Assembly (NCBI GenBank): GCA_030549335.1 | Contig: CM060198.1 | Span: 61,811,953-61,875,952 of the forward strand | Origin: Pontederia crassipes | Taxonomy: Eukaryota; Streptophyta; Magnoliopsida; Commelinales; Pontederiaceae | Direction: 5' to 3' | Length of the DNA: 64,000 bases | Shown: piece after piece, positions 1 through 10,745 of the stretch | How positions within the stretch are numbered: position 1 is the stretch's first letter | Layout of the letters: every line of letters starts with the position of its first letter | Made by a program: the position numbers and the translations under genes | The notes under the pieces: model-generated | Seen by the model: only the letters and a program-made list of their open reading frames with translations | What the model was told of the DNA's origin: nothing | Databases searched by the model: none

Positions 1-338
1 CCCTTTTTGGCCGCTGCTGCAACTCCATCGTCCATCTCTGCAACTTGAGTTTCCATCTCAATGATTTCTTTCTCCAGTTTGCTCACGTCGTCCAGCCACA
101 TGCTCACTTCCGCAGTTATCACCCTGACCTTTTTCTCTGCCTCTTCGACAGATCGAATCACGTCCTGTCTTGCAGCGCACAGAGGCGCAAACTTCTCCCC
201 GAGTTTTCTGATATTTTTCTTGTGATACAGCAGATTCAGCGAATGAGTTTTCAAGGTTTTGCACAAGCACTTTACGAACTCGTTCGTAATTCCAGATCCT
301 ATTCCACCCTCGCAAATGGGAATGCATGGCACCACCAT
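1..338 (-). CDS. CC-NBS-LRR (CNL) disease-resistance protein, N-terminal part only
   Basis: The minus strand reads open from an ATG at 338 to the window edge, giving 112 complete codons and no stop. The residues look like the N-terminal coiled coil of an RPS2/RPS5-type CNL. Regularly spaced Leu and charged residues are followed by a WLDDV segment (about residues 81-85) and a KLEKEI heptad stretch; this W-L-x-x-V pattern is characteristic of the family's CC domain. CNLs are intracellular receptors that detect pathogen effectors and trigger the hypersensitive response. The NB-ARC (P-loop, GLPL, MHD) and LRR parts lie outside the window, so completeness cannot be judged. The ATG is preferred because no longer in-frame start is evident upstream and the family usually begins near this point. 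Other frames here are also open but show no family pattern. Confident on family, unsure on functionality. Confidence 0.78.
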   Translation of the reverse strand, partial: MVVPCIPICEGGIGSGITNEFVKCLCKTLKTHSLNLLYHKKNIRKLGEKFAPLCAARQDVIRSVEEAEKKVRVITAEVSMWLDDVSKLEKEIIEMETQVAEMDDGVAAAAKK

Positions 339-1316
339 TGTCTGTCTGCACTCGATCTGTGTGGACATATGTAGATATATATATATAAATACACTGGAGA
401 ATCTATATTAAGCAATCCATAATTTACTTTTGCTTTTAGAAAGAAAAAAAAAGAAACAAGAATGTTGATCAGGATAATTAAATATCGCGCAAGGACGACT
501 TCAACCAAAAAAAGTATGCATGTTGCCGAGATCTGTTCTTTTGATGACCAATCAATCACGGAAATCTTAAGGCGTACACCATTTTATCACTGAAATAAGT
601 AGATGATTTCATCTTCCCCTTAACTGTTTCTTTCTTAAGGTTTGGTGAGCAAGATATATATTAATCGGCTGCTTCTTTCTTAAGGTTCAATCTAGAATGA
701 TAATTCTTGGGAAAACATATAATTCGATCGGCAACCAAACCTTATTAATCCTGTGAGCATATATATCAAAGTCTAGCTAGAAATTACTTGATCGAATATA
801 TATATCTCTTAATTAGTAGAAAGGAGTGGGAGATGGAAGCAGCAGCAGCATACCTCGCAAGAAGAGCAGTCTCTCTGATCGATATGGCAAACGCGTTAGA
901 GCTAGGAGAACCTTATTGCAAAAGGATGGCCGGAGTTGCAGGCATGGAGTTCTGATGAGAAAATGATGCAGCGGGCGATGACATGATCCCAGCGAGCCCT
1001 ATTTAATTCCTAGTTAGCTTGTAGAAGAAGAATTATGCATGCAAGTCAACGGATTTTTGCCAAAGTGATATTATTTAATTTGTGCATGAATTAATATTTG
1101 GGCCCAACTAATTGAGCAGTTATAATAATATAAGGCAGAGTCAACGAGAGAAGTCTCTTGGTTGATCACATACAATTTAAGGACGCGGTTCCAAGTATTT
1201 TCTTTTTACATTTAGAAATATCGGGTCCCGGATTAAAAAAATATATACATTTATGATCATAAGGTGACGCGATTTATGATTGTCACTAACTTCATCTGCA
1301 GGAGCGGGTTTCTTTT

Positions 1317-1317
<1 letters not shown>
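339..1317. other. Upstream region of the CNL gene, no gene seen
   Basis: AT-rich spacer that should contain the promoter and 5' UTR of the minus-strand CNL gene. A 40-codon open stretch beginning at 833 on the plus strand is Ala-rich and resembles nothing I know. No transposon ends are visible. Confidence 0.4.

Positions 1318-1411
<94 letters not shown>
1318..1411. repeat. (TAA)n microsatellite
   Basis: About 31 uninterrupted copies of a TAA/ATA triplet. The poly-Ile reading frame through it is an artefact. Confidence 0.97.
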
Positions 1412-1413
<2 letters not shown>

Positions 1414-1654
1414 TGTCTTTCGTCAATAATTGAGAAAAATGAAATGGACCATTAGTTGCGACAAATTAGAAAACATACTAGTAATGAAAAGTAACATATT
1501 TATGAGGCTAACCTCTCTTCTGATCTTAGTTATTATTTTCGTAAACTTTTTGCTTGAACTTTATGGGGGATTTGGAATTGTCGTAACGATATGCAATTTA
1601 ACTCAACCATGACAACCGCTACGGTGGTCTGGTCCCGGATCGTGGCGAGCTACC

Positions 1655-2165
1655 ATGAGTTCTTTACATCCACTCCTGAGAGAACTTCTCCGGCACCTCG
1701 TCCTTTGGGGTGCTCAGAGCCCCCCTCCTATCTATTTCACTTTGCAAACAGACGTCTCATTTTTTGAGCGTTCCGAGGTCGGGGGAGGGGGTGTCATTAG
1801 GTCTGCTAATACAAAATCCATATGTGGTGCTATTCACAGGTACTTTGATTCGGTTCTCGAGGCAAAATGGGCTATGCTTCAGGGGTTGATGCATTGTCAG
1901 CGCGTGGGTATTCCTGCCGTTATGCTGAAGTCCACTGTCGTCAAGCGGTGGATCTTATCAAGGATATCACTATGAATAATTGGGGGCTCCACAACTTGAT
2001 CAGCCACAGTAGGAATCTTTATGTTTTCTTTTCATATTTCAATTGTATACATATTAATCGGACAACAAACGTTGAACTGATTCCTTAGCTTTTTTGGGAA
2101 GAAGATCACAAGTTGATATATTTTGGGACGAGGTTCCCCCTCCGGGAATCCTCGATTTTTTGTAT
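1655..2165 (+). pseudogene. LINE-type RNase H (RVT_3) remnant
   Basis: Broken plus-strand coding remains resembling the C-terminal RNase H domain of plant L1-type LINEs. In order: a TDVSFFE-like first strand with its acidic residue, a GGGGVIRSA glycine turn, an EAKWAMLQGL helix carrying the expected Glu, then (after a frameshift near 1900) a CRQAVDLIKDI stretch, an HINRTTNVE remnant of the usual H-x-x-R-x-x-N-x-x-A-D end motif, and a PPPGILDFLYGD tail. At least one frameshift and an in-frame TAG near 2086 interrupt it. No reverse transcriptase lies upstream, so this is a stranded fragment. Confidence 0.55.
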
Positions 2166-2439
2166 GGTGACCATTCCACTTAATCCAATTCACCTTTTGT
2201 TCTAAAAAAATATGGTAGAACATTCTCGAATTCAAGAACAAAAATAATAGGTTAAAATATAAAGTGAAAATAAAAATTTATGTATTTTGATATTTCAATC
2301 CATATAAAAACTACGTATGGTATGGCAATATATACATTAATATTATTTTATATTAAAGAAAATAAAAATTTTTGTTAAGCTATAAATGTTGATTAGATAC
2401 AATAAAAGTATGTGCAATTGGTTATTATATATTTGAAAA

Positions 2440-3066
2440 GGGTTTAATTAAGGTGCTCCTAATGCTCCTAAAATCGTGCAGGTCCAATTTAAGATCGAGA
2501 GCTGATATCGTTCGCGTGATTGCACCCGTCCGATCCAAGATCGAGGGCTCAAATGCGCGTAGATTTTTTATCAATTTTTTTCCCATTAACCCTACGCATG
2601 CACGATATTTCGTCACCCATTTGCCCTATCATTTTATCTCTCCTCTCCGCGTCATTTCTCCTCTCCCCGATGCTGATGTCCTCTCTCTCTTCTCCGTGCA
2701 TCTGTCCGACGAGCAACTGTTGACTCTCTCATTCTCTCCTATCCTCTTTGAAAACCCTGGCCGTCGACCCCCGGCCAAATTTGCGCCAAGCGGTGACTCG
2801 CACGCGATGATCCTCATCCGCCGACACCCCGCCCAATGACCTCATCCAATGCCCGTCGTAGCAGATTTGCCCGTCGCTGCCAACCCCTGCACGAACAACA
2901 ACAGATCTCCGAGCCCTTCCGCCATAGAGCTACCCCGCCGCTGACCATGTCACGCCGCGAGACTCCCTTCGAGGTCGAAGATGCTCAGATCCACGACTCC
3001 CTGGCCAGTAGCGAGACCCTCCAGTCAAATTCACCGGTCATATTTGCATTGGCGCACCGCCGTCGA
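2440..3066. repeat. Left terminal inverted repeat of the MULE
   Basis: Pairs in inverted orientation with about 4262-4868. Matching islands include GGGTTTAATT at the tip, AGATCGAGAG near 2492, CCATTAACCCTACGCA near 2582, and CATATTTGC near 3038. Identity drops in the inner half, so the inner limit is approximate. Confidence 0.8.
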
Positions 3067-3783
3067 CAATGAGATTTGCTCTCTCGCACCACCGTCGACC
3101 AGATCGAGCATGTCGTGGCTTAAATTTGCCTCACGTGCATGACCGCCAACCTCGAGCACCACTGCTGACCTCATCGTGCACCGCGCCGCCAAGATCCCGC
3201 CCTGCTGCCATCGAGCTCCCGCCCCGCTGCCATCGAGCTCCCGCCCTGGAGCTAGCGAGCTCGCCCGCCCGGTTGTCGCCATGCTCGTGCACTGCTACCA
3301 CCGCCGTCGAGCTTGCTTGCCCCGCCGCCGCGCTTGTGCACCACCACCGCCGCTGTGGAGCTCACCTGCACAGCCGCCGCCGAACTCGCATGCCCCGCCG
3401 TCGCCAAGCTCGCTATTAATTCATATCCGTTAATACTTTGTGCTGTAAATTTTGTTGTAAACTAATTAAACTTAATTAATCCATTCTGCGATAGTGTGAT
3501 CAGTTACATTTTTGTAAAATTTTTGTTGATAGTTCATGTTGTAAATTAGTGTGATTTATCAAAATGTTCTTATCGTGTAACCTTGAGGCTATTGCATGAG
3601 GTTGTTTTCTCAGAACGAGATTGACCTTTCAGATAGTCGAATAGCTTATTTTCAATATGTTAGAATTAAAGAGGATTTGGCATGGGAAGGATGTTCGAAA
3701 GCGAGATTTTCAATATGTTAGAATTAAATATGTTCAAGAGGATTTGGCAGAGTGAAGTATGTTTGAAAGCGAGATATGGATGG

Positions 3784-3886
3784 AGAGAATATGTGACGAG
3801 CTTCTTATGAGCTCGAGAATATGTGACGAGCTTCTTCTTATGAGCTCGAGAATGTAGAGAGAATATGTGACGAGCTTCCTATGAGC
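3784..3886. repeat. Short tandem repeats inside the MULE
   Basis: Three imperfect copies, starting near 3785, 3815 and 3859, of a roughly 30-bp unit with core GAATATGTGACGAGCTTC followed by TATGAGCT. Confidence 0.85.
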
Positions 3887-4261
3887 TATTCGACGTTCCG
3901 AGGCATTGGAGAGAAGTATTTTCGAAAGAATATGTGACGAAAATATCATTGTACAAATGACGACGAAAAAACACCACTACGATATTGTCAATCGCATACA
4001 AGAAAAAGAATTTTTAGTATGGATTAACAAAAGTGTAACAAATTCAAACATGGATTAACAAAAGCGTAACTAATCTACAACATGGATTAAAACAAAAAAT
4101 TTCCAACATGAATAATTAATGTGGATTAACATGGATTATGTGGGCGACGGACGAGCTGCTCGACGGCGGGACTGACGAGCTCGGCGGCGGTGGGGCATAT
4201 GAGCACCCTACGGCGAGCTCGGTGGCTGTGGCGCACGAGATCGGTGGCGGAGGGGCGCGAG

Positions 4262-4868
4262 CTCGGCAGCGGTGCGCTAGCGCAAATATGACCGGTGGAT
4301 CTGGCCGAGGGGTCGCGGATCTGAGCATCTTCGACCTCGAAGGGGGTCTCACGGCGGCGGTGCGTGACAGGGTCGACGGTGGGGCAGTGGTGGAAGGGCT
4401 CGAAGATCCGCTGTTGTTCGCATGGGGGTCGGCGGTGACGGGCGTCGGACGAGGTCACCGAGTGGGGTGTCGATGGACTGGCTAGAGGGTCGTCGCGTGC
4501 GAGTCGCCGCTTGGCGAAAATCTGGTCAGGAGTCGGCGGCCAGGGTTTTCGGAGAGGATAGGAGAGAATGAGAGAGTCGACGGTTGCTCGTCGACGTCAG
4601 ACAGCCGTACGGAGAGGAGAGAGAGAGGACATCGGCGGCGGGTAGAGGAGAAATGACGCGGAGAGAAGAGAGAAAATGATAGGACAAATGGACGACCAGA
4701 TATCGTGCGTGCGTAGGGTTAATGGGAAAAAATTGATAAAAATCTGCGCGCATCTGAGCCCTCGATTTTGGATCGGACGGCCGTAATCACGCGAACGATA
4801 TCAACTCTCGATCTTGAATCGGACGCACATGATTTTAGGAGGAGGGTGGGTGCACCTGAATTAAACCC
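4262..4868. repeat. Right terminal inverted repeat of the MULE
   Basis: Inverted partner of 2440-3066, ending at the AAACCC tip just before the second ATTTGAAAA target copy. Confidence 0.8.
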
Positions 4869-5080
4869 ATTTGAAAATTAGTTAAATTTGTGAATTTAAT
4901 TTAATAGCAATATGGAACTTTAGAAAATAATAAATAAATTTATATTTATATTCAAAATTAGGTAAGTTTTGTGGTCCAGTTAATGACTTGTTAAAAATAT
5001 TAATTCATATATAAGGGTGATAATTTTATATTATGTGGAATCGTTAGTTTTTATTTGAAAAAAAAAGTGAATTTAAATCT

Positions 5081-5329
5081 AACTAAATGAAGAGTTTTGT
5101 TTTAGTTCAAAAGTCCAAAAAAATCAGAGCATAAGAAATTTAAATTTGAAAATTATAAAGACATAAAAAGGAAACTTTAAATTGAATTTATAAGTTTCTC
5201 ATGCAATATCAGAAATTTTACTGAAATTAAGTTAGCATTCGAACATTCAAAAACCACTAGAAAGTTAAAATTTCCAAACTAAAATGAAATTAAATATTTT
5301 ATTTGTGATAAAAGTAATCTCTTGTAGAA
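5081..5329 (+). repeat. Dispersed repeat, copy 1 (partner at 43241-43489)
   Basis: A 249-bp AT-rich segment from AACTAAATGAAGAG to CTTGTAGAA that recurs in the same orientation 38 kb away at 43241-43489, at about 94% identity by eye and with no net length change. Similarity stops sharply at both ends. Confidence 0.9.
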
Positions 5330-5767
5330 GCAAGGATGTTATTATTATATTTTTAAAGGATTAATGGGGTGTCCCTTTGCCGCCATTTCCATCTCAAAGA
5401 AGCTGGTGACGCTGGTCCCTATGTGCCACACCAAGATCGAATTTCGAATCCCAATTTCGCGAGCTAATAAAATATATCTGAAAATCACTTATACTGATCA
5501 AGTGTTTCTAATTGTTGTTTCTTAAAAAAAAAATAAGAATTATATTTTTGTATAAAAGAAAGCATGGGTCAGTACCTGTCGCTCCAACCCCCACCGATGA
5601 AAAAAAAACAGTTTTTTTTTTCTCGACTCAATCCTTGAGATCCAATTGGGCCGGGTCCGAGATACAAAAATCCGGACCACATCCTCTTCACCTGCTAGTG
5701 ATTGTTCCATCTGCTGCTACATATTGTTCGCTCCCTCTCACCTGACGCTCGTTCGCTTACTGATTTG

Positions 5768-5790
5768 CCCCCCCCCCCCCCCCCCCCCCC
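5768..5790. repeat. Poly(C) tract
   Basis: 23 consecutive C within a C/T-rich 5.7-6.0 kb stretch. That stretch also contains an imperfect direct repeat (core CTGCCCAAACT, GGTCGTCTTCAA) near 5857 and 6045. No recognisable gene. Confidence 0.9.
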
Positions 5791-6327
5791 TGCTGTGCGT
5801 CCGCCCCATCGCGGCGTCACCTGTGGGCAGAGGCCACGAGAGGGCTCTTCCAGGTGCTGCCCAAACTAGTCGTCTTCAACCCCCCCTCGCCTGCTGCTTG
5901 TTCGCAGGCCCCTCACCTGCCGCTCGTTGTCCTCCTGTCCGCCCCCTCACCTGCCGCCTGTCCGCCCCATCGAGGACTCGCCTTTGTGCAGAGGCGACGA
6001 GAGGATCAAGGGGGAGGTGCTGCAGATCCTGGAGCTCTTCCAGTGCTGCCCAAACTGGTCGTCTTCAATCTCAAGATTCTCAAGTTTCAACTACACCAGA
6101 GGTTCTGGCCCTTTTACTGGTATGTCACGATCCACACAAAGTTGGATTTAGGAGAATGCTAATTTCTGGTTGAGAGGATCCAATAGTCATTCTTTTCATG
6201 GATTATTGTTCAGTTTTCAATTCAAATAAAAATGTTTGTTTCAAATGCAATTAGATGTGATGCTGTGGTAGATCGTGTTTAAGCATAGGCTCTGCTATTG
6301 TACTCGTACTCTTCCCTATGGCTGCGG

Positions 6328-6456
6328 TTTGTAGGGATGCTGAGCGCATCTCCCGTTGATCAAAAGTGATCAAAAGTGAATCTGATCAAAAGTGATTAAA
6401 TCCCATGATTTAAAAATATAAATTATCTCACCCGTTGATCTCAGCATCCCTACAAA
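6328..6456. mobile_element. MITE-like hairpin element
   Basis: About 129 bp with 17-bp perfect inverted ends, TTTGTAGGGATGCTGAG at 6328 and its complement ending at 6456. The inner CCCGTTGATC motifs are also inverted. I could not identify a clean target duplication, so the superfamily is unknown. Confidence 0.5.
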
Positions 6457-6484
6457 ACGGAAGGTGCTTTGTAGGTACATTAAT

Positions 6485-6488
<4 letters not shown>

Positions 6489-6536
<48 letters not shown>
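6489..6536. repeat. (AT)n microsatellite
   Basis: About 24 TA/AT dinucleotides. The following 6540-7280 is AT-rich and without a recognisable gene. Confidence 0.95.
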
Positions 6537-6538
<2 letters not shown>

Positions 6539-7283
6539 TATGAAAATTTCATGTTTGCAGAAGTAATTTTTTTACAGAAAATAAGGAATTTGATCACTGT
6601 CCTGACATTATCAAGGAGTTCAAGATACCTGAAGTTCTGAATGTTGGCCATCTATATACTACCATTTATGCAATTGTCTCCTTGGCTGGAGTTTATGATT
6701 TTTGACAACTTGAGCCATGAATCCTATGTTTTCTTAGATAATGTTATCATGAGATGACATTGACTTGAAATATCAAATGATTTTAGATAATGTTTTCATG
6801 AGATGACATTGACATTGATCTTGGTCTTAGCATTCAATTTGATGATGATGCTAGTGAAGATGAATTTGATTTTCGTATATCATGTGATGAAACTAATTGA
6901 TTGATTTTGAATTCAGTTAGTTAGTTGTTTTGTTTATGAAGTACTAATGTTTTTATATATATAGTTTGAACTTTGGATTAATTTGAAAGCTCATGGCTGT
7001 GAACTTTTTTTTTTGTTGTTCATGTACTCATGTATGGTTTGTGAGACTCTTTTGGGTTTTGAGTCTTTTGACAATGTATGGATTTGTTAACTTTTGATTA
7101 TGTTATATGTCTTCTCTGATTGAACTTATGGTGTCTTAATGTCAATGTCAACTATGCTTCAATTTTTAGATTTCATATGGATGAAAAATTATGCTTCATG
7201 TTTGTCCTTTCAAATAGATATTAGTAGATTTTATAGTCATATATATATATATATATATATATAAGTTATAATTATTTATTTTA

Positions 7284-7537
7284 TATGGGACATAGACTCT
7301 ACGATTTTATGATTCAACTTTACAGTTCGAGTTTAGGGGGAGCAAAACGAGTTTACTTAAATCCTTGATATTGACAACCTTGGGTGAGAAGAAATGAAGG
7401 AGAATAGAGGGGAAAGAAGGAGAGATGGGAATCAATTTTTCATCCCACAATAGAAGAGGAGAGGGGAGAATGTGAGAAAAAGATGAAAAAATATTATCTT
7501 TTAGCGCTTTTAAATGACACAAGAATATATATATATA
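7284..7537 (+). repeat. Long direct repeat, copy 1, left of a LINE tail
   Basis: About 254 bp, from TATGGGACATAGACTC to the TATATATAG run. It is repeated almost perfectly at 7709-7972 (about three substitutions plus AT-run length). Confidence 0.93.
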
Positions 7538-7708
7538 GTTATATATGTTTTATAGCTGGTCCCAAGCCCGGATAAAGGAAGAGGGTTGTGTTAGGCCTCG
7601 ACAGCCAGCGTAAACTTTGTCGAATCTCATGAACATGGATCAACGAAGCGTCGTATGATCCATGTAGCCGACCCCACCTAGTGGGATAAGGCTTTGTTGT
7701 TGTTGTTG
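7538..7708 (+). mobile_element. 5'-truncated LINE 3' tail
   Basis: This stretch reads GGTCCCAAGCCCGG, then CATGTAGCCGACCCCA, CCTAGTGGGATAAGGCTT and a TTG-triplet run. Those are the 3' untranslated end and simple-repeat tail I associate with plant L1-type LINEs, placing the element on the plus strand. Only about 170 bp survive, consistent with the usual 5' truncation during target-primed reverse transcription. Confidence 0.65.
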
Positions 7709-7949
7709 TATGGGATATAGACTCTACGATTTTATGATTCAACTTTACGGTTCGAGTTTAGGGGAAGCAAAACGAGTTTACTTAAATCCTTGATATTGAC
7801 AACCTTGGGTGAGAAGAAATGAAGGAGAATAGAGGGGAAAGAAGGAGAGATGGGAATCAATTTTTCATCCCACAATAGAAGAGGAGAGGGGAGAATGTGA
7901 GAAAAAGATGAAAAAATATTATCTTTTAGCGCTTTTAAATGACACAAGA

Positions 7950-7972
<23 letters not shown>
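7709..7972 (+). repeat. Long direct repeat, copy 2, right of a LINE tail
   Basis: Second copy of 7284-7537, beginning TATGGGATATAGACTC directly after the TTG tail. It ends in a longer AT run that continues into GA and AT microsatellites (7973-8031). Confidence 0.93.
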
Positions 7973-7989
<17 letters not shown>

Positions 7990-7991
7990 GA

Positions 7992-8031
<40 letters not shown>

Positions 8032-8033
<2 letters not shown>

Positions 8034-8830
8034 GAATATTAGGGTGCATACACACTTAGATGTATATAGGTGCATACACTCACTCACAGCCAATAGATCA
8101 AAACTATTTTAGTTATAATGGCTGAAATTTAATCATCAATTATAATATTGATTTAATAAAAATCCCTGTTAAAAAAAAGCCGGCTCCTATGGCGACCTCC
8201 CCAATCGCCGACCGCCAATTTCCCCGGGCTCCACGTCCTCGACTTGCGCCGGCACAACAATGAAAGGGGAGCGTCGGCCCCCCTCTGTGACCTCGCTGGC
8301 GAGTGGCAGCATAAAGGGGGGCGTCGGCCCCCTTTCTGCTGCCGCGCCGGCGAGCGCCAGTGGGGGGCGTCAGTCCCCATCTGCGACCTTGCCGGCGAGG
8401 TCGCGGAGGGGGGCCGACATCCCCCTTTCACGCCAGAGCAGTCGCAAACCTCGCCGGAGGACGCCACGCCTCGCGTCTATCCGAACCGCTGCAGGACGCC
8501 ACGCCTCATGCCGATTCCTGACGCGGCCCAAATGAACTGCCGCAAGCTCTCAGGAAACAACCGGTTCAAGCGTGGCGAGGTCGCAGAGGGGGGCCGACGC
8601 CCCTTGCGCTCAAACAGTCGCAGACCTCGCTGGAGGATGCTACGCCTCATGCCGATCTGAACTGCTGCAGGATGCCATGCCTCACGCCGATTCCTGACGC
8701 CACCCGAATGAACCCCCGCAAGCTCTCAGGAAACAACCGGTTCAAGCGCCTTCATCCTAGCCATCAATGCTGCATCCGATGACTGTGATACAATGTATGC
8801 ACCTAAGTGTGTATGCACCATAATATTCCT
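8032..8830. mobile_element. Inverted-repeat element with GC-rich core
   Basis: Ends are AGGAATATTAGGGTGCATAC at 8032 and its near-complement ending TAATATTCCT at 8830. The arms pair over about 70 bp (GGTGCATACACACTTAG is shared). The core (about 8180-8760) is GC-rich with repeated GGCGTCGGCCCCC-like blocks, and a ~95-bp unit containing CTCAGGAAACAACCGGTTCA occurs twice (near 8548 and 8727). No transposase. Target duplication not resolved because the flanks are AT and GA repeats. A small non-autonomous DNA transposon with captured or amplified GC-rich sequence is the likeliest reading. Confidence 0.55.
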
Positions 8831-9109
8831 AATATATATATATATATATATATTTGAGGATATAATTTTCCATCAATTTTTTTCCCTTTTCATTCTCTTC
8901 CCTCTCTTTTACCAAACGAGGTTAAACATTTTCTCCTCTTTATCCTTTCTTTCTTTCTCTCTTCTCTTTAATGAATATATTTTTTTCATTTTTTCTATGC
9001 ACTCAGAATCCCTGGATATTTTGTCCTTATTTACTCTCCTTTTCTTTTTTTTTTCTAAAGAAAGACTACTTATCTATTACTTAATACTCCACTAGAGTTC
9101 GAGTACAAA

Positions 9110-10745
9110 ATTTCATAGAGGCCCGGAGGGGGGTTATCCTCCAAAAAGTGTCATCCACATGTATTTGGACAATATTTGCTAAATAATCTGCCGCTCTATT
9201 TCTTAACCGATAGTAGTGTTGACAAACAAAAGATGTAAATGAATTACATAAATTTTGAATTTCCAGAATAACATTCCATAGCTTCCTACATCATGTCGAA
9301 GTGCACCTGCAGATATAATTGAACCAGTGTCAGTGCGGATAATGTACCCTGCTCCCCCAATTCTCGAGAAGGAGCCATCCGAGTTGATCTTAACCTAGGC
9401 AGGGAAGGGGGCTCCCACCGGACCCAAATTGGGTCTTGGGGGTGGGCATGGGCCTCAGATGTGTGGTTTTTAGCATGGGCAAGTAAAATATTAGTAATAA
9501 GAGCAACAATATCATCACTGAAGCAGTCATATAACAGAGGAAGATTCCATTGATTACCCAGCATAAAATCTGCAAACAGATAAAGATGTGAGGGACACAA
9601 ACATATTCACATAAGTAGGTTTGAATTTGAAAGGAATACAGAACACCCAAGGATCTGTTCACACATTAGTATTAACACCATTACCTATATGCTTCTCGAG
9701 CCCATGTCTAATTTCCGTTTGAACTTGTAAAATCATTCTCCAGGCCCACGTCGGATTACTAACTAACATATGTTCACTCCAAGGGTGTACTCTGCCATAC
9801 TTATTGAGCACCAAATTTGCGCAAGGAGTATCCTCCCCATTTAATAGCTAAGGACCTGTTTAGCCAGCAAAGCACTTCACCATTCCTTATACCCAACCCA
9901 CCATAGTTTTTGTCTCTGAACCACATTCCAGCTGAGGAGGTGCATTCCCCTCCTTCCACCCTCTTTTGTCCATAAGAAGCCTCTCGATAATCTCTCCAAA
10001 GACTCCAAGAGTCCCCCAGATATATATGTGGCCCCTAGCGTGTAATTTGGAAGGGAACTAAGGACAGACTTAATCAATACTGCCTCACCCGCCATATTCA
10101 ACGATTTCATCTTCCAACCTGAAATTTTGTTGTCCACCAGGCTGTTGTTGAATCCTAGGTATGTATTTATACGATATCAAATTGCCTAAATACTTGAATG
10201 GGAATGATACCAACTTAATCCCCAGTGTGTTCATAATTGATGTTTTCCTATTGTACCTTAACTTGGGTGGAGGGTACACCTCAGATTTCATTGGGTAAAC
10301 TTCCTGGTTTGTAAGTATACCATATATCTTCATTATCTTTTTTATTTTTACAAGGAACACCATTGCCAGTCTATCATATGCTTTGGCCATATCAGCCTTA
10401 ATAATCATACCCCTTTTAACCCCATATAAGATTGATTGTGCAAGTTCCTGACAAATTATAATGTAGATTGATTGTGCAAGTTCCAGACAAATCATAATGT
10501 TATCTTGTATTTGACTTATTGGCCACAAAAGCCAATTGAGCTGGATCTACAAGGAGAGGTAAGGTTGGCCTAATCCTAATTGTAAGAATTTTAGCCACTA
10601 CTCTATAGACTACATTACACAGGGAAATAAGTCGATAATCATTGACATTAGTTGGATTTGTTGTTCTTTGGAATGAATATAATAGATGTTTTACCACATT
10701 CCCTAGGCAACACACTAGTTTGAAAGAATTTTTTAATCTCAACCT
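9110..10745 (-). pseudogene. Decayed LINE: reverse transcriptase and RNase H remains
   Basis: Minus-strand fragments follow the order of a plant L1-type LINE ORF2. 10500-10742 has the ISLCNVVYRVVAKIL and LAFVANK motifs of the RT palm/fingers. About 10085-10528 has the DMAKAYDRL motif. 9877-10137 has the connection region (ISGWKMKSLNMAGEAVLIKS, FLW). About 9290-9450 has an RNase H start with NSDGSFSR and GGAGYIIR. Frames change between pieces and the YADD-type catalytic segment is not recovered intact, so the element is dead. A duplicated GATTGTGCAAGTTCC segment near 10432-10495 is a later internal duplication. Confidence 0.75.

Larger units (their letters stand above)
2440..4868. mobile_element. 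Non-autonomous Mutator-like element (MULE) with long terminal inverted repeats
   Basis: The 2,429-bp segment starts GGGTTTAATTAAGGTGC and ends with the near-complement GCACCTGAATTAAACCC. It is bounded on both sides by the identical 9-mer ATTTGAAAA (2431-2439 and 4869-4877). A 9-bp target duplication with long inverted arms is the hallmark of Mutator-like elements. The arms extend roughly 600 bp each. They are GC-rich in their inner parts, which produces long spurious Ala/Pro/Arg-rich open frames. No transposase (MURA-type) frame is present, so it would need one in trans. The inner GC-rich stretches (about 3170-3415 and 4140-4300) could be captured host sequence in the Pack-MULE manner, but I recognise no parent gene. 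Confidence 0.88.

Noticed and set aside
833-955. 40-codon plus-strand open frame beginning MEAAAAYLARR
   Set aside because: Short, Ala-rich, upstream and antisense to the CNL gene, with no family resemblance and no supporting splice signals.
2453-3433. Overlapping Ser/Pro/Ala/Arg-rich open frames of 70-130 codons
   Set aside because: They lie in the MULE inverted arms; both strands are open because of GC-rich simple sequence. Not genes.
5646-6173. 175-codon plus-strand frame with Pro, Cys and Ala runs
   Set aside because: Driven by a poly(C) tract and C/T-rich repeats, overlaps two other open frames, no domain recognisable.
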